Source: Phialocephala subalpina
Taxonomy: Eukaryota > Ascomycota > Leotiomycetes > Helotiales > Mollisiaceae
Direction: 5' to 3'
DNA: 64,000 nucleotides
Assembly (NCBI GenBank): GCA_900073065.1
Contig: FJOG01000002.1
Location: forward strand, 2,291,573-2,355,572
This document shows, in pieces, positions 23,101 to 36,622 of the stretch (its first letter is position 1; each line of letters opens with the position of its first letter). Under the pieces are notes generated by a model. It ran no database searches and was not told the DNA's origin. It was given only the letters and a program-made list of their open reading frames with translations. A program made the position numbers and the translations under genes.

Positions 23101-26100
23101 ATGGGTGTTCCAGGTGCGCGAGACTTCCAACGATTGTATTGTCAATGCTAATACTGCTGATTCTAGCTCTCTTCCGCTGGCTGAGCCAGAAATATGTAAG
23201 TTACGACCAGAGTTTCATCACTTTGGCAGGGCTAATAATTCTTTAGCCCAAAATTGTAAGCCCTGTCATCGAAGAGTTGCCACGAGAGATCGACGGCGTG
23301 GAAATTCCAATCGACGCGAGAACTGCGAACCCCAATGGCGAAGAGTTCGATAATTTATACCTCGACATGAACGGGATCGTTCATCCCTGTTCCCATCCCG
23401 AGGATAGGCCAGCTCCCGAAACCGTGGAAGAGATGATGATGGCCATCTTCGCATACACTGATCGGGTTTTCAATATGGTTCGTCCTAGAAAGCTGATGAT
23501 GATCGCCATCGACGGTGTTGCTCCTCGTGCCAAGATGAATCAGCAGCGCTCACGACGATTTCGCTCAGCTCAAGAGGCCAAAGAAAAGGCTGACGACAAG
23601 GCCGAATTTCTCAAGTTGCTCAAGTCGCAAGGCGGCCACATCGAAGAACCCGAAGTCAAAAAGGCATGGGATTCCAATGAAATCACACCTGGCACGCCAT
23701 TCATGGATGTTTTGGCAGCTAGTTTGAGATACTGGATCGCCTACAAACTCAACACTGACCCTGCATGGAGGTTGACAAAGGTCATCATCTCTGACTCTAC
23801 TGTGCCTGGCGAAGGCGAACACAAAATCATGGAGTTCATTAGATCTCAACGATCATCACCCGACCACGATCCTAACACAAAACATGTTATGTATGGATTA
23901 GATGCAGATTTGATCATGTTAGGATTGGGCACTCATGAGCCTCATTTCCGTATCCTCCGAGAAGACGTGTTCGCCGCCGACTCCAAGCCTCGGACCTGTC
24001 GCATGTGCGGCCAGGCTGGACATGAGGCTAGAGAATGTACAGGCAAAGCAAAGGTAAAGGATGGAGAGCACGATGAGAAGGACAGTGCCCCACCGCTGAA
24101 ACCTTTCATTTGGCTCCACGTCTCAGTTCTTCGAGAATACCTAGCAGCTGAACTTTACGTTCCAGACCAACCTTTCAGATTTGACCTAGAAAGAGCCATA
24201 GATGATTGGGTCTTCATGTGCTTTTTCGTTGGCAATGATTTCTTACCTCATCTTCCCAGTCTCGAGATTCGCGAAAATGGAATTGATACTCTCATTGCAA
24301 TTTGGCGTGATAACATACCATTCATGGGAGGTTACCTTACCAAAGACGGCCACGTTGATCTTGAAAGAGCTCAATTCATTCTTGATGGCTTGGCCAAGCA
24401 GGAAGACGCCATTTTCCGCAGGAGAAAGCAGACGGAAGACAGAAAAGAAGCCAATGCAAAGCGTCGAAAGCTTGAAGATGCCCGTGGCGGTCGAGGAGGC
24501 CGAGGAGGTCGCGGCGGATTCCAGGACTCGCTATCCAACGGAAGACAGAACAACAGACCCTCTAACAATGCGCCCGAGGGTTTGCCACTATTTGCTCCTG
24601 GAAGCATCGACAAAGAAGCAACCGCGATGACTCATGATATGGTTGTCAACAGAGGTGCAATTTACAAGGCAAATCTTGCAAACAAATCTGCAGCCGCCGC
24701 ACTGAAGAGTCAACTCAGTGGCAAATCATCAACAGAAGACCCTGAAGGCGCTAGTAACGCTGAAGACCTCATTGAATCGCCTGCGTCTGCACTCGGAAAA
24801 CGCAAGGCAGAATTATTGGAAGACGATGATAGTAGTACCCCTGGTCGCAACACACCACAGCCAGGAACACCCAAGACCCCGAATGATGATGCACCCCCAG
24901 TCGACACAGTACAACTCTGGAATGAAGGTTATGCCGATCGATATTATGAACAGAAGTTCAAAGTCGACGCCAAGGACATCGAATTCCGCCACAAAGTTGC
25001 AAGAGCTTACGTTGAGGGTCTTGCCTGGGTTCTGCTTTACTATTTCCAAGGCTGTGCATCCTGGGACTGGTATTACCCGTACCATTACGCCCCGTTCGCT
25101 GCAGACTTCGTTGGTATCGCAGACATGAAGATCTCCTTTGAAAAGGGTAGAATCTTCAGGCCATTCGAGCAGCTAATGGGTGTCCTGCCAGCAGCTTCTA
25201 GACAAGCCATACCTGAGATCTTCCATGATCTTATGACCGACCCGGACAGTGAAATCATCGATTTTTACCCTGAGGATTTTGTCGTTGATTTGAATGGTAA
25301 GAAGTGGGCATGGCAAGGTGTTGCACTTCTTCCATTTATCGATTCGCAACGCTTACTTGATGCAATGGCTAAGAAGTATCCTCTTCTGCCGCCGGATGTT
25401 GCAGCTCGCAATGGTGTCGGTAAAGATGTTCTCCTTGTCGCTGAAGCTCACGAAGCCCTCTACACAGAACTTGCAACGAATTTCTACTCCAAGAAACAAG
25501 GTCCACCAAATTTCAAGTTGGACCCCCGAGCTAGCGAAGGCCTCACAGGCACGGTCATCAAGGAAGAATCTTATCTGCCACACGGCTCTTTGGACTTCCC
25601 TCTCTCAACTGGTGGCATGCCCAGTTTAGACAACGATCGCTCGATTATGTATGTATTCTTTTGCCTTTGGTTTTGTTAGAATTACTGCTAACGCTTTTAC
25701 TCAGCGTGAATTATGAGATGCCGAAATCAAGCCACGTCCATAAGTCTATGTTGCTACGAGGTGTCAAGTTCCCAACCCCGGCACTGAATGCTAGCGATAT
25801 TGAAGTAACGAAGAGCAAGGCGGCAAGATCTGGCCGAGCCCATGGAGGCGTTCCATTGCAAGGGGATGGCAGAGCCCGCAACTCCTTCAATTACGGGGCA
25901 TCAAATCAATCACAAAATGGTCATCAGCAGCGAGGCTCGCGAAATGGAAATGGCTACAATCAACATCAACATCAGCAAAACCCATTCCCTGTCCCACCTC
26001 CTGGCTGGCAGCCACCACCACCAGGTATGGCTGGATTTGCACGTGGTCCCCCTCCTCCTCCGCCAGGAACTTATGGATCGTGGCCTCCTCCGCCGGCGAA

Positions 26101-26272
26101 CTACTATCAACCCCCTCCTCCTGCCTATGGCGGCCAGCCTAGACAAGCCCCACCAGGAGGCTATGGTGATCCCAACGATCGTCGTAGAAGCGGCGACTAT
26201 CGAGGAGATTCGTATAGAGGACAGCGTGACGACGGTCATCGAGGATATCGAGGGCATTATGGAGGACGTTAA
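23101..26272 (+). CDS. RAT1: Rat1, nuclear 5'-3' exoribonuclease 2 with CCHC zinc knuckle
   Basis: Nuclear 5'-3' exoribonuclease for rRNA/snoRNA processing and torpedo termination of RNA polymerase II. Four exons: 23101-23113 (13 nt), 23167-23195 (29 nt), 23247-25648 and 25705-26272, giving 1003 residues that start MGVPALFRWLSQKYPKIV. XRN catalytic motifs are clear: DMNGIVHPCSHPE, IAIDGVAPRAKMNQQRSRRF, and GEGEHKIMEFIR. A CCHC knuckle (C265, C268, H273, C278) is inserted in the catalytic half. It is found in filamentous-fungal and metazoan Rat1/XRN2 but not in the budding yeast protein. The C-terminus is Gln/Asn-rich, then Pro-rich (PPPPP runs) and Arg/Gly-rich. The two micro-exons at the start mean the true ATG is easily missed. 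Confidence 0.96.
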
Positions 26273-26922
26273 TTAATGATGACGAGATCAAAAACGTTGC
26301 TGGATGGTTGGGGGAAATTACACATGCTAGAGCACCCTGGCATTCTTGTACTCTATTGTAGATTTCTGTAGTTCCAAACCTTTGACTATATTTCTCCGTT
26401 ACCATTTATCGCTCATGCCTGAAACACTACTTTCGAGGTGACATCTGACATCCGACTGAGACGGTTGCAGGGGTCATTCTCTTATTTCCGCTAGGATACC
26501 CCTCCATGCGAGTCATCCTGAAAGAGTTTCGGCAGCGCTGTAAGGCCACTCTATGGGTACACTCGAGTACAGCCAAAGCCAGCCCACACAGACTGACAAA
26601 ACGGCCAGGAACGAGCTGCAGACCCTGACCTCACACGATTGGGCACGCACAGAATCCCAGTCGCAGCCACGAACCTCACTTCACTTCACATCGAAGACCG
26701 CTCTCTCGCGACCACGAGCCCTCCCACCTCCTCAACGCGACTACCCCCGCAGGGCCTCATTCGAACCCCCTTCTACCGCGGAGTATGTCCGAGACGCTGC
26801 CGTACGATCTCGAAGTCAGCAAAGCCCGTCCTCGACCAGCCGAGACTGCATGTTTGGAAACACTGCCGCATGTCTAAAGACCGTAGCTCGGGTTGGCAGA
26901 AAGGCCAGAACTGTGGGCAGTC
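26273..26922. other. Intergenic region between RAT1 and the RasGAP gene
   Basis: About 650 bases. A plus-strand open frame at 26553-26963 runs into the first RasGAP exon in another frame. Its composition is Ser/Thr/Arg-rich without a family signature, so it is more likely leader sequence, possibly with an overlapping uORF. In the RasGAP frame a TAG lies at 26884, so the first usable ATG is 26923. Confidence 0.5.
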
Positions 26923-29900
26923 ATGAATGGAGACTCTGGCTTGGTCAACACGCTGGTGGATAGACTGACGACCAGAGTAGGCAATCGGCATTCCTGCTTC
27001 CATATCTGGCATGTGCTGACCTACTTCTTCTCTTCAGTTACCGCATCGCACCGGAGATCCCTCGAATGGCTTTATTCGCGACGATGTAATTATACTTTCC
27101 CGATCTACGCTCATTGGTGTCAGCGCGTCTTGCATTGAAATCGTTGTGTCGACACTAGTCGACTTGCTGGAGGAGCTGTCTAAACCGTACAAGGGAATAC
27201 AGACTCATCCTATTCACGTTCTCAATTCGGAATTGTACGTGTTAGAGCTGTTAGCGAAATGCTGTTCGACGCATTGGGATAGTATCAATGCTTTTGGAGA
27301 CAGAGGAGAGGATGGAAACAAGTCTGGAAGTGAAAGCTCCGGTTCGAGGCCAAATTCTAAACACACGTCTCCCGCTGGAGAGTCTGGGCAGAAAAGGAGG
27401 GCATCCCGGAATCGATTGTTGCAGCGGGACAATGCTCCGGAGCCGTTACCAGACGACCTGGTCAAAAGGTTGATCGATGCCGTGAAACTGTTCTCGAGGC
27501 CCGTCTCTGAGAGTTACGTGCTTCCTGCTGCCAATATACTCGATGATGTTTTCAAAGGGATTCCAATGGGTGGTTTCCGTGGACCTGACGATACAGCTGC
27601 AAACGGACATCTCAACGGCACAGAAGTCTCAAAATTACTCCTCGACATGGCCGATGCAATCGAATCATTTACTAGAGGAATTCTAGAATTTGTCTCCTTT
27701 GCCAATTGGTCTCGAGTTCTCGCATACCTGAGAGACGCACTTCAACAAGCTGCCCATCAACCGCCAGGAAATGCTGCTCAAACTGGTCCCGTAGCCGACG
27801 ATGATAGAAACGCTCTAGTCACAGTTCGGCTCATTTCGTCCTTCTGGGTAGACAGTCGAAAACTAAGTGTTGTCATCCAAGAGCTGTGTGGCAGTTTCTT
27901 ACACCTCCGTAAAGCTTTTCAGACGACTGTTGCGATAGTACTACCTCTACTGATCACTAGGTGGCTTGAACGAAATCCCCAGGAATTCAGAGAGCTACAC
28001 ACTAGTCAAGAAAGACTTGATGGCGGAGCGGAGACACTCTTTGATATGACGAATACGATGGCTGATGGGGGCAGAAGGAGAGCTCTTCTCTTCCCCTTTC
28101 AAACCTCTCTTCTTTTCCTCTTGCCCGACGTCTTCGAAGTCGCAAGTCACATGAGGGAGAACAAGAGTAGCAGCATATCCAAGAAAGTCTCTTTCCTAGA
28201 AATGCTAAGGAAAGCCCTGAGAAACAGAAATGAAACAGCCATCTACTGCTTAACTTCTGTTTTAAGGGTTGCCAGACATTTTCCTCCAGAAAGCGAAGCC
28301 GCTCTCCTGAGTTATGCTCTCGATATTCAAGAAGAGGTCAAGGAAGCAGTGTTCAGACGGTATACTCCTGGAATGGACGCGGCAAACATTGATAGCTCTC
28401 TCATGACTGCTGCGTTCGTCAGTCTGGCACACCTTAACTTCGAAAACTGTGTAGAGAGTCTCGCCCCTCTGTGCCTGGCGCCGAATACACCCCAAGACTT
28501 CAAGATTTCCGTTGTCTCGGCATGCTCCCATTTCGCAAGGCAAACCAATGCCGAGGAGTATCAACCATTGTTCGCTAAAGTGGCAGAGTTCGTGCGAGCC
28601 CAGTTGAAGGTATGATCCTCTTAGAAGTGCTTCGAGTCCGTGCTAACAGGTACTAGGCCACTGCTTCAAGACCGCGAGATTCGTATCCCGAACAACAATA
28701 CACGCTTTTAAAACCACTGGAGGTCGCTACGTCGAGTGACATAATCTACAGCATTCTTGTTTTCTTGGACGCTTCACCACTCACTCTTTTCATGGGAGCC
28801 CCAAACAACGGCCCGGACTGGACTCTTTTCTTTGAGGATATTTTTGCATCTTTTTCAGCATACCTTGTGATGGATGATGAGCGTATCAGATACATGACCA
28901 ATGCCGTGGCTCGCACCATCATGACCAACAGCTCTGTAACTTTATGGCACAAAAGCAAAAGTCTTGGCACTCGGACATTCAAATATAATTTCTGGAAATC
29001 AACGTAAGTGAAAAATAGCTATCTCCCATATCGAGTCAAACCACTCTCGTGTATAGGTTTAGCAGACTCAGCCTTCCCCGGGTTTGATTGTGTGCACAAG
29101 AAGCCTTCATAGCCGTTCCCACGGATCGTGGTAATGGTTACGGTTACTTGCAGCAACAAGACTTGAGATGAAGCCAGTCGACGCTGACGTTTTCTCAACA
29201 GATCCATCGTGCTCATGACAGTGGCGGATAAACTAGTTACCATGGATAATGACCAGAAGGGAACACTTACCTTCATCCACGATTATATGGAGTCCCGATT
29301 GACGCTGTTGAAGGACATTGAGGTTAGTCTAGCGTTCATCTATTAAACTTTGAGCATCCAAACCTCGTCTATCTCAAGGTCATAGAGAATGTGTTAACTC
29401 AGAAACTAGGAGCTCATGGAAGTTGCTGAGGACATGCCCGAGCGTGCAGCTGCATGTACCAAACTCGAGACCGCTTTTTTGGTCTCCATCTGCTCCACTG
29501 ATATCTCAGTGTGTCAATTAGTCACCAAGTGCATCGCCCTCTTCTGTCAAGAGGCCCATCTAGTCGACGATTCATCTGGAGTTAACAAATCACTATCTCC
29601 AACACTACGCAACCTTGATGTTTACCTGGAAATTTCCACAAGAGATTTTAGGTTCACAGGTCTAGTTGCATTTCAGAAGCGGGTCCGAAGTCTTTTGAGG
29701 CAAATTCAGCACCCAACAGCTGGTATCCTGACCGCATGGGAGACAGTTTTTGATGCATGGTTTAGGATTTCGAAGCAGATCTTCTCTCGGTCAACTGAAA
29801 TGCTGGAGGAGAGGTCTCTCGTGGAGTGGCGCAACTATTCTGGCTTTCTTGCTTCCCTTGGTGGCGCCTGCATCTCTGATCAAGCCCTGATGCCCGAGGA

Positions 29901-32900
29901 GTCGGGTCTAGCAGGACTCAGATGGATAGATAGGCTTTCTCCTGAAAGTTATGATGATACTCTGTTGAGTAGATATATGAAACAGAGCATCCAGTTGTTA
30001 GCAAGCAACAATGTCAGGATACGAGAGGCGACGAGAGAGACTCTTTCAACCGAGCTTTCCCCATCGCTATACTTCCCCCTGTTCGAGACTCTCGAAGCTG
30101 AGCTTGGAGTCCTCTTCGACAGTCCTCGTACCAACACTTCACTCTCGATAGAGTCACGCGTCATTTTTGCTGAACAAGCCGCGGCTTTGTTAAAGAGCAT
30201 CGTTGAGCGTCTGGGGGGACCAGCAGAAGTTGGCGCAGCGTTGACCATCGATATTGGCGGACTTACGCTCAATTTTGCAAAGTTTTTGGATGACGTTACC
30301 GAAGGAGCGAGCATATTACGAGTCAAGATCAAGATCTGCCAGCTGTGTGAGACTGTCACACAGAAGAAGGAACTTCTCAACCTCAGGCATGATGTTAGGA
30401 TTAGGAACCAACTTCTCGAGGTGATATTCAGCTGGATCGCGCGCCCTGGCTCTCCTAAGGACGCTCTGCCCCCAGCTGGAGCTCGAGTAGAAGAGATGTT
30501 ACGACTTCAGCGAGATTTGGATCGGGCTTGCCTGAAAGCTCTTGCAGATCTAACATATCGACTTCCTCTTCAGCCCGCGGAGGGTCAGACTGATGCCGAC
30601 ACAAGCGACCTCAAGTCTCAGATGTTTCATACCTACTTCAACAGATTTCTGTCTTTGCTGAACTTCGAAGCGACTGAAATCGGAAGAAACGAAATTCGGC
30701 TGACTAGCGCGGTCAGCGAGGAGGCTATGACCACACCGGAACTTGCTATCAGTGCGCTGTCTAACCTCCTAAGTGCTAATATTGACGTTGGGCTCAAGCA
30801 TTCATTGGGTATTGGGTACCATGAGGATCTTGAGATTAGGACCGCCTTTGTCAAGGTGCTCTGCAACATCTTGATTCAAGGCGCCGAGTTCAACAATCTC
30901 TCTGATGCAGCTGTCAATCAGAAATACGACGAGCTGCTAGAGGCGAGTTCCTTCACAAGTCATCTCGTATAGCCCGCTAAAACAATTACAGCTACTTATA
31001 AACGACATGGGCGTTACCATTGCGCTCTGCGATGCTTGTCCGAGCACAGAAGTTGATGAGATGACGATCTCCCTACTCAACATCTTCGATTCTAGAGGAC
31101 TTGGGTTTGTCCTGTTGGAGGCACTCATCGAGCATGAAGTAGACGAAACAGGCAAGATTCTTCCGAAGCTTACGGATGAGCCGTACTCTAACTCATCCCC
31201 AGAAAATGAAGCGGAACTGCTTCGGAGAAATTGTGTTGCAACGAAGATGCTGTCGGTCTACGCGAAATGGAAAGGGGCCGCATATTTGAAGGCCACACTC
31301 CAAAAGGTCCTGGAACGCCTCGTACTTACATCCAAGGATCTGGATCTCGAACTCGATCCAGCCCGTACTACCTCTGCCGAAGAACTTCAGAAGAACGCTC
31401 TTCAGCTTCGAGTTGTCACGAAAGTCTTCATAGATGACATCTGTAACTCTGCTGCGCATATCCCAGTATCTTTCAGAAAGATTTGCAGCATCGTGAGTTT
31501 CCCTTTTTGTGTTCGAGATTTGCAGGGACTTACGGAACGAACAGATCTCTGCCGCTGTCATGAAGCGTTTTCCAGAAGCCAAATTCACGGCTGTCGGTGC
31601 ATTCATCTTCCTCCGATTTTTCTGCCCTGCCATCGTAGCTCCCGATGCAGAGGGTTTGATAACATCGGCACCCTCAAAAGAGATGCGCCGCGGCCTCCTC
31701 CTCATTGCCAAGGTTGTCCAAAATCTGGCCAACAATGTGCTCTTTGGGGCCAAGGAACCATACATGTTCCCTCTCAACGACTTTCTAACGCAGAATATCT
31801 ACCGAGTAACCACGTTCTTGCGCGAAATATCGGTTAGTCAACATTAATCGATGTTGAGAACAAGCCTAGCTGACTCTAATAGGTTCCGCCCAACGCGCTT
31901 GAGCCAAATATCGAATCAGAATCGTTTGATTTCGGCTCTTGCGTTGCATTGCATCGTTTCCTGTACGACCACTGGGATCATGTTCGACAGAAGATCGTCC
32001 TCCGCGAGAGAAAAGGGGCCGTTCGCTCTCTTGTAGAGATAAGCAAAGGCCAGATACCGATATTAGAGTCTCTTCGTAAGTTGATCACCAATCTCGGACC
32101 TCCTCCAATGGACGTTTCCTGGAACCGGCCTGCAATCTCATCAAACAGCCCTCCGTCATACTCTCGATTTCAGCACTTCATGCTACGCAATGCCGGTAGA
32201 AACACGGAATCTCTTGTCTCGACACGGGCAGTCTATGATGGTGGTGAAAGCAAGGACGGACTTCCGATGATCTGCATCATACTTCGCAACATTGATACCG
32301 AGACAACGGACTACGAACTTCTTCTTTTCGGGTATCTGAAAATTGCGAGTCGCATGTGGCATCGCCCGTTCGGCATTTTGATCGATGCTACTTGCTACAA
32401 TGGGCAAAATGAACCACAAGATGCCCTCTTCCGCAAGCTAGACCTTTTGACACCAACCGAGCTATCAAAACAGCTTTCCCGGGTGTACGTCTACAACATG
32501 AACAGTGCCTTCAGGAAATGCTTTCGACGCATCCTACGTCTAGCTGCGAAAAGTGAGAACAGTGCCTTCCATCCGAAGAACGTGGACTATCACCTCATCG
32601 GCAGTCTCCAAGACCTACAAGCACACTTCCACCTCAGCCAGCTGCATCTTCCCAAAGAGACAATCAGTGTCGTTACTGACACAAGATATGTGTTTCAGCC
32701 CATTACCAGACTTTCCAAAACGAAAGGGAAGATCGAGGTAGTGATCAAAGTTGGCAGTCAATTCGTCCAGGTCACTACAACAAAGAAGCAAGAGGTCGTT
32801 CCTGGCCTGAGGTTGCACGCAACGGTCAATGACATCTTCCGCCTTTCAGAGGTAGATGAAGCCCCGACCTCGATACAAACCGAGGACGATTCTGCATTTG

Positions 32901-35449
32901 GTCTCCGCACAGAGAATGGCAAGATCGTCATGTATTTCACAAGCCCTAGGAAACCCGACGTCCTCCAGGCCGTTCGAGGGGCCAAAGCCAAGTATGGGAA
33001 GGAGTTAAGAACCTTGAAGTCTTTCGAGAGACTTGTTCGACCTCAAGACGTTCCTGGCACTCTATTAAACATCGCCCTTACCAACATGGCAAGCGCTGAC
33101 CAGGTACTTCGATTAGCAGCTTACAATCTTCTTTGTGCACTTTGTCGAGCCTTCAGATTTGCTGCGGACTCCAAGTTCATGAGCGCAAAAGGTCATAAAC
33201 ACCCCGTCCATAGTTTTGATTTATCATACTGATATCTATAGAACTCTGCGTACCACTCAACCCATCACACTTCATTATCGATATCAGCCAGCAGCTTGCA
33301 CGATCAGAGCCTCAACTTACTGCAGACTTCCTCAACGAGTTTTTCGTCGGATGGGAAAGCTTTCCATATTCGCAGAGGCCTCTGAGCCTTGCCTACATGG
33401 CACCTTGGCTACCAGGTCTAAGGACAAATCTCATGCCCACGGATGTTGACAGTGATAAAGCACGAGAAAAGATCGCTACCATATTCAGAAGGCTCATCGA
33501 AGTCGCAATTTCCGACGTTGCTCTAAGTACTACATTAGAACAAACCATCTGGCCAGCAATAAGTAGCGACGAGATTTATACCGACATTTTCTTGGACGAG
33601 CTTATCAAGGCTTCCCTTGGCTTCGGTATAGACGATGAGCGTACGGAGATCCTGGGTTCCATCATTGCTTCCTTGGGAACAATTACTATCCGAGGGAAAC
33701 TCCTTTCACGACTTCGAAAAGCACTCAATCGAACATCACTTCGTCCCACAAGGCAGCTACCAGAGAATACCGTCTGGTCAGAGATTTGCGTTCTTCTTCG
33801 CCTCTGCCTTTCAACATCATTCGATAGTGGCGTCCAGTCCCAGCTTTATCTTCCTGAGCTTTTCCACCTGGTGACTATGCTTGCGAATACCGGATCCACT
33901 GATATCAAGCTAATGGTTCATCGACTGCTTGTAAACACGATTCACGCGATCTGCACAACCTTCGGACTAGAGGAGAGTAAGCTTTGCCGACTGAAGGTCC
34001 TGCTGCTTTCACTATCGGAGCCAAGGAATGACCCGCTCTTCAACATATCCTCTAGAGATGGTGTTTCGATATCATCACTGCAAGATACTGGTATCCCCGC
34101 ATTGATCGCCACAGAGTCGCTCGCTGTCCTGCTCGCAGAAATCAGCACGATAGCAGCCCCATCTACAGACATGTCCAACGCTTGGCGATCGAGGTGGATG
34201 AGCTTGGTTGCCAGCACCGCATTTCAGAGTAACCCCGCCATTCAACCTCGTGCATTTACTGTCATGGGATGTCTGGCTCGCGAGGATGTGGACGACGACC
34301 TCTTGTACCAAGTTCTTGTCGCACTGAGAAGCAGCATTGGACGATTCACAGAAGAAAACGACAGCGAAATGCTAATTGCAATCGTCACATCTCTGACCAA
34401 GATGATGGACAAGCTGCCATCAGCATCTCGATATGGAATGCAAATGTTCTGGCTAGCACTATCTCTTGTCAGGCTCGTTCCTATTGCTCTCTTCAACTGC
34501 TCGGCGCTTTTCCTCGATGCTGTCCTCAGCAATATCGCAACATCTGGAGAGTTCAAAGGCGGCCGTATGGTGCCGACTCTACTGCAAGGGAGAGTGCCTC
34601 TTGAAGATGCAGCTTTGCAGTTGGACGAAATCTACGGGATTCACTTCAATATCGAGAACTTCCATTTCGCGCTCTGCGCAACATTGGTCAAGGGGCTCAC
34701 AGACAGCGTTACCAAAGGAACGGCGATCCGTGTCCTATCAACATTCCTCGAGACCACCAGCGCAAGCGTGCCTCCTGAACATCGATTCCCCAAGGATCTC
34801 AGTTGCCTGCCCTACCTAGGCATTCTCATGTCCAGGGCAATGACCCCCGAAGAAGCCAAGGAGAACCTCTGGCTAGCGGGCTGGGCGTCATCAAGCGACG
34901 ATGTGACGTCTGAGGATGTTTTGGAGATGGTTGATCTTCATATTGTCAAGGATAAAGAGCTGCTGCTCAATGCAGCTATTGGTATTGTCGACTTTCACTA
35001 CCTGGAAGACACTGTTCAAAACCGAGCCCTTCTATGGCTCAACAGGATCGCTATGAAACGCCCTACCGTGATACTCCACCTGTAAGCTTCAATTTTCCGA
35101 GATGAAATCTCTTGCTGACCCAATTGACAGATGTGGACCTGTCATTCGTGTACTGGACGACATTCTGCTTTCGTGTCAGAATGCAGTTACACTTGAGTCT
35201 GCACACCGGCTTCTAAGAACTCTGACATCGAACCCCAAGTTCGCTGGTGGTGTAGACACGTCTGAAATGTTAGAAGATGTGCTCGATGGCATTGGATTTG
35301 GTGGTTTGTGGAGATCGTCAACCTTCCACGCCATCAACGAGCATGAGAGGCAGTGTACGGTTTTGACCGACAGACTTATTGAGGTGCGTCTTTTAACAAT
35401 TATAATTAACGAATTATAGGCTAACGTGACATAGCTGATTATTGCATGA
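26923..35449 (+). CDS. Ira/neurofibromin-type Ras GTPase-activating protein
   Basis: Negative regulator of Ras-cAMP signalling. I assemble 12 exons: 26923-26976, 27038-28609, 28657-29003, 29202-29322, 29410-30942, 30992-31151, 31203-31492, 31545-31832, 31883-33191, 33242-35081, 35131-35383 and 35435-35449. All phases agree and the product has 2593 residues. The RasGAP domain spans about residues 1180-1470, with the probable arginine finger in LLRRN (R1270) and the FLRFFCPAI motif. A Sec14/CRAL-TRIO-like segment (LLLFGYLKIASRMWHRPFGILIDATC) and a PH-like block follow, as in neurofibromin. Two introns (30943-30991 and 31152-31202) begin with GC rather than GT. The last exon encodes only LIIA; its acceptor was preferred over an earlier AG because a GCTAAC branch lies 15 nt upstream. 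Intron 29004-29201 is long (198 nt). Confidence 0.92.
30943..30991 (+). other. GC-AG intron in the RasGAP gene (first)
   Basis: The exon ends GAG CTG CTA GAG and the intron starts GCGAGT. It ends TTACAG before CTACTTATAAAC. No GT donor in the neighbourhood keeps the downstream frame. Splicing here joins YDELLE to LLINDMGV, a continuous helical sequence expected before the GAP domain. Confidence 0.75.
31152..31202 (+). other. GC-AG intron in the RasGAP gene (second, in-frame)
   Basis: A 51-nt segment with an ACAG|GCAAGA donor, a CTCTAAC branch and a CCCCAG acceptor. It has no stop, so reading through adds 17 residues (GKILPKLTDEPYSNSSP region). Removing it gives EVDETENEAELLRRN, whose spacing before the arginine finger matches neurofibromin without a gap. 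Read-through therefore gives the odd form. Confidence 0.7.
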
Positions 35450-35936
35450 TCGCGTACGTTGAACGAGGTATACGTAGGTGATCTAGAGGATGATTTACGT
35501 GAGATATAAAGGAAGATTTATACGAAATGATGAGGTATGAATTATGAGAAAAGCGAGGTGGTAGCGTTTGATTAGATCCTGGAGTATGATACCCGAGTTC
35601 ATAGCAGTCCAAGTATTACATGCATGCAGCATCTGTCCTCTTCGATGTCGGTTCTGCCGGTGAGTTTTGTGACCCGTTGACCTCAAAATCACCAAGGATC
35701 CAAGCTATTGAAAGCTACTACGGCTCTTGGAATGCCAGATTTCATGACAATGGCTGGAGGTCACAAGACATCTACATTACTAACAGAACCCCGTCTTCTT
35801 CATCTCCATTCCAAGTTCGGATCACGCTTGCGTCGAAGCTCACTTTGTACCCGCCCTCGTCACACCGTCTACCATATATTCTCAGCTGTTCATCCATGGC
35901 CGGAGGATGCGACGCTCCAGTCTCTAGAAGCTTGTG
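35450..35936. other. Convergent intergenic region, RasGAP and NCS1 pseudogene
   Basis: About 490 bases at two convergent 3' ends. Minus-strand bases just beyond the permease stop (35937 down to about 35790) still encode a hydrophilic tail-like stretch (DEQLRIYG) in the same frame. They may once have been the permease C-terminus. Confidence 0.45.
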
Positions 35937-36622
35937 TCAGTGAATTGTCTCTTGTGTATAAAAGTTGGTAGGACCTTTTCCGACATCGACATTTGCATTC
36001 ACCTAGAAGTTGCGGATCAGCCAACACCCACTAAGCACAGCAACCTTCTCTGGCAGGATGACTCACGGATTTTGCGAAGCTTGGAAGCAAAAGTGCAAAT
36101 CCAACAACGAAGGCTACGACCGCTCTCCAATTGGTCCCGTATTTATTGTAAGCATAGATTCCGTCCGGCCGATACATGTCTGGCACGGAGACGATTCGTT
36201 TATGAACGATCCAGTGATCTGCTATGAGAGTTCCAGAAATTGGAGCGAGCCAAATTGTGTAGCCCGACATGAATTTGATGAGCGACTCCGCGGAGACCAG
36301 AATATTCCAAGGTGTCATAGCCCAGGCGCCGAGTTCAGCGCATACATACTGACCTCTGTGGATGTTGATATACTGTCGATGAGTTGGCCACAAAAGTAGC
36401 GATGAATGGGAGCGGCTAACCTTTGGAAATAATGCAGTCAGATCTTGTCAGTTGAGGACTCGTAATCTGTGACAATGGTCTCAATGCGGTGGGGAAATTA
36501 TAGCATGTTGGCATAAAGCCGCATTATCAGTTATGCATAGTTTCACTAGGCAGTTTGGCCTAATGCCGATGTTCCAGCGAGAGCACTATATCAAGCAGAC
36601 ATTTCCACTTAGCTAGACAGAC

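Noticed and set aside
26553..26963. 136-codon plus-strand ORF before the RasGAP gene
   Set aside because: Low-complexity Ser/Thr/Arg composition, no motif, and it overlaps the real first exon in another frame; more likely leader sequence.
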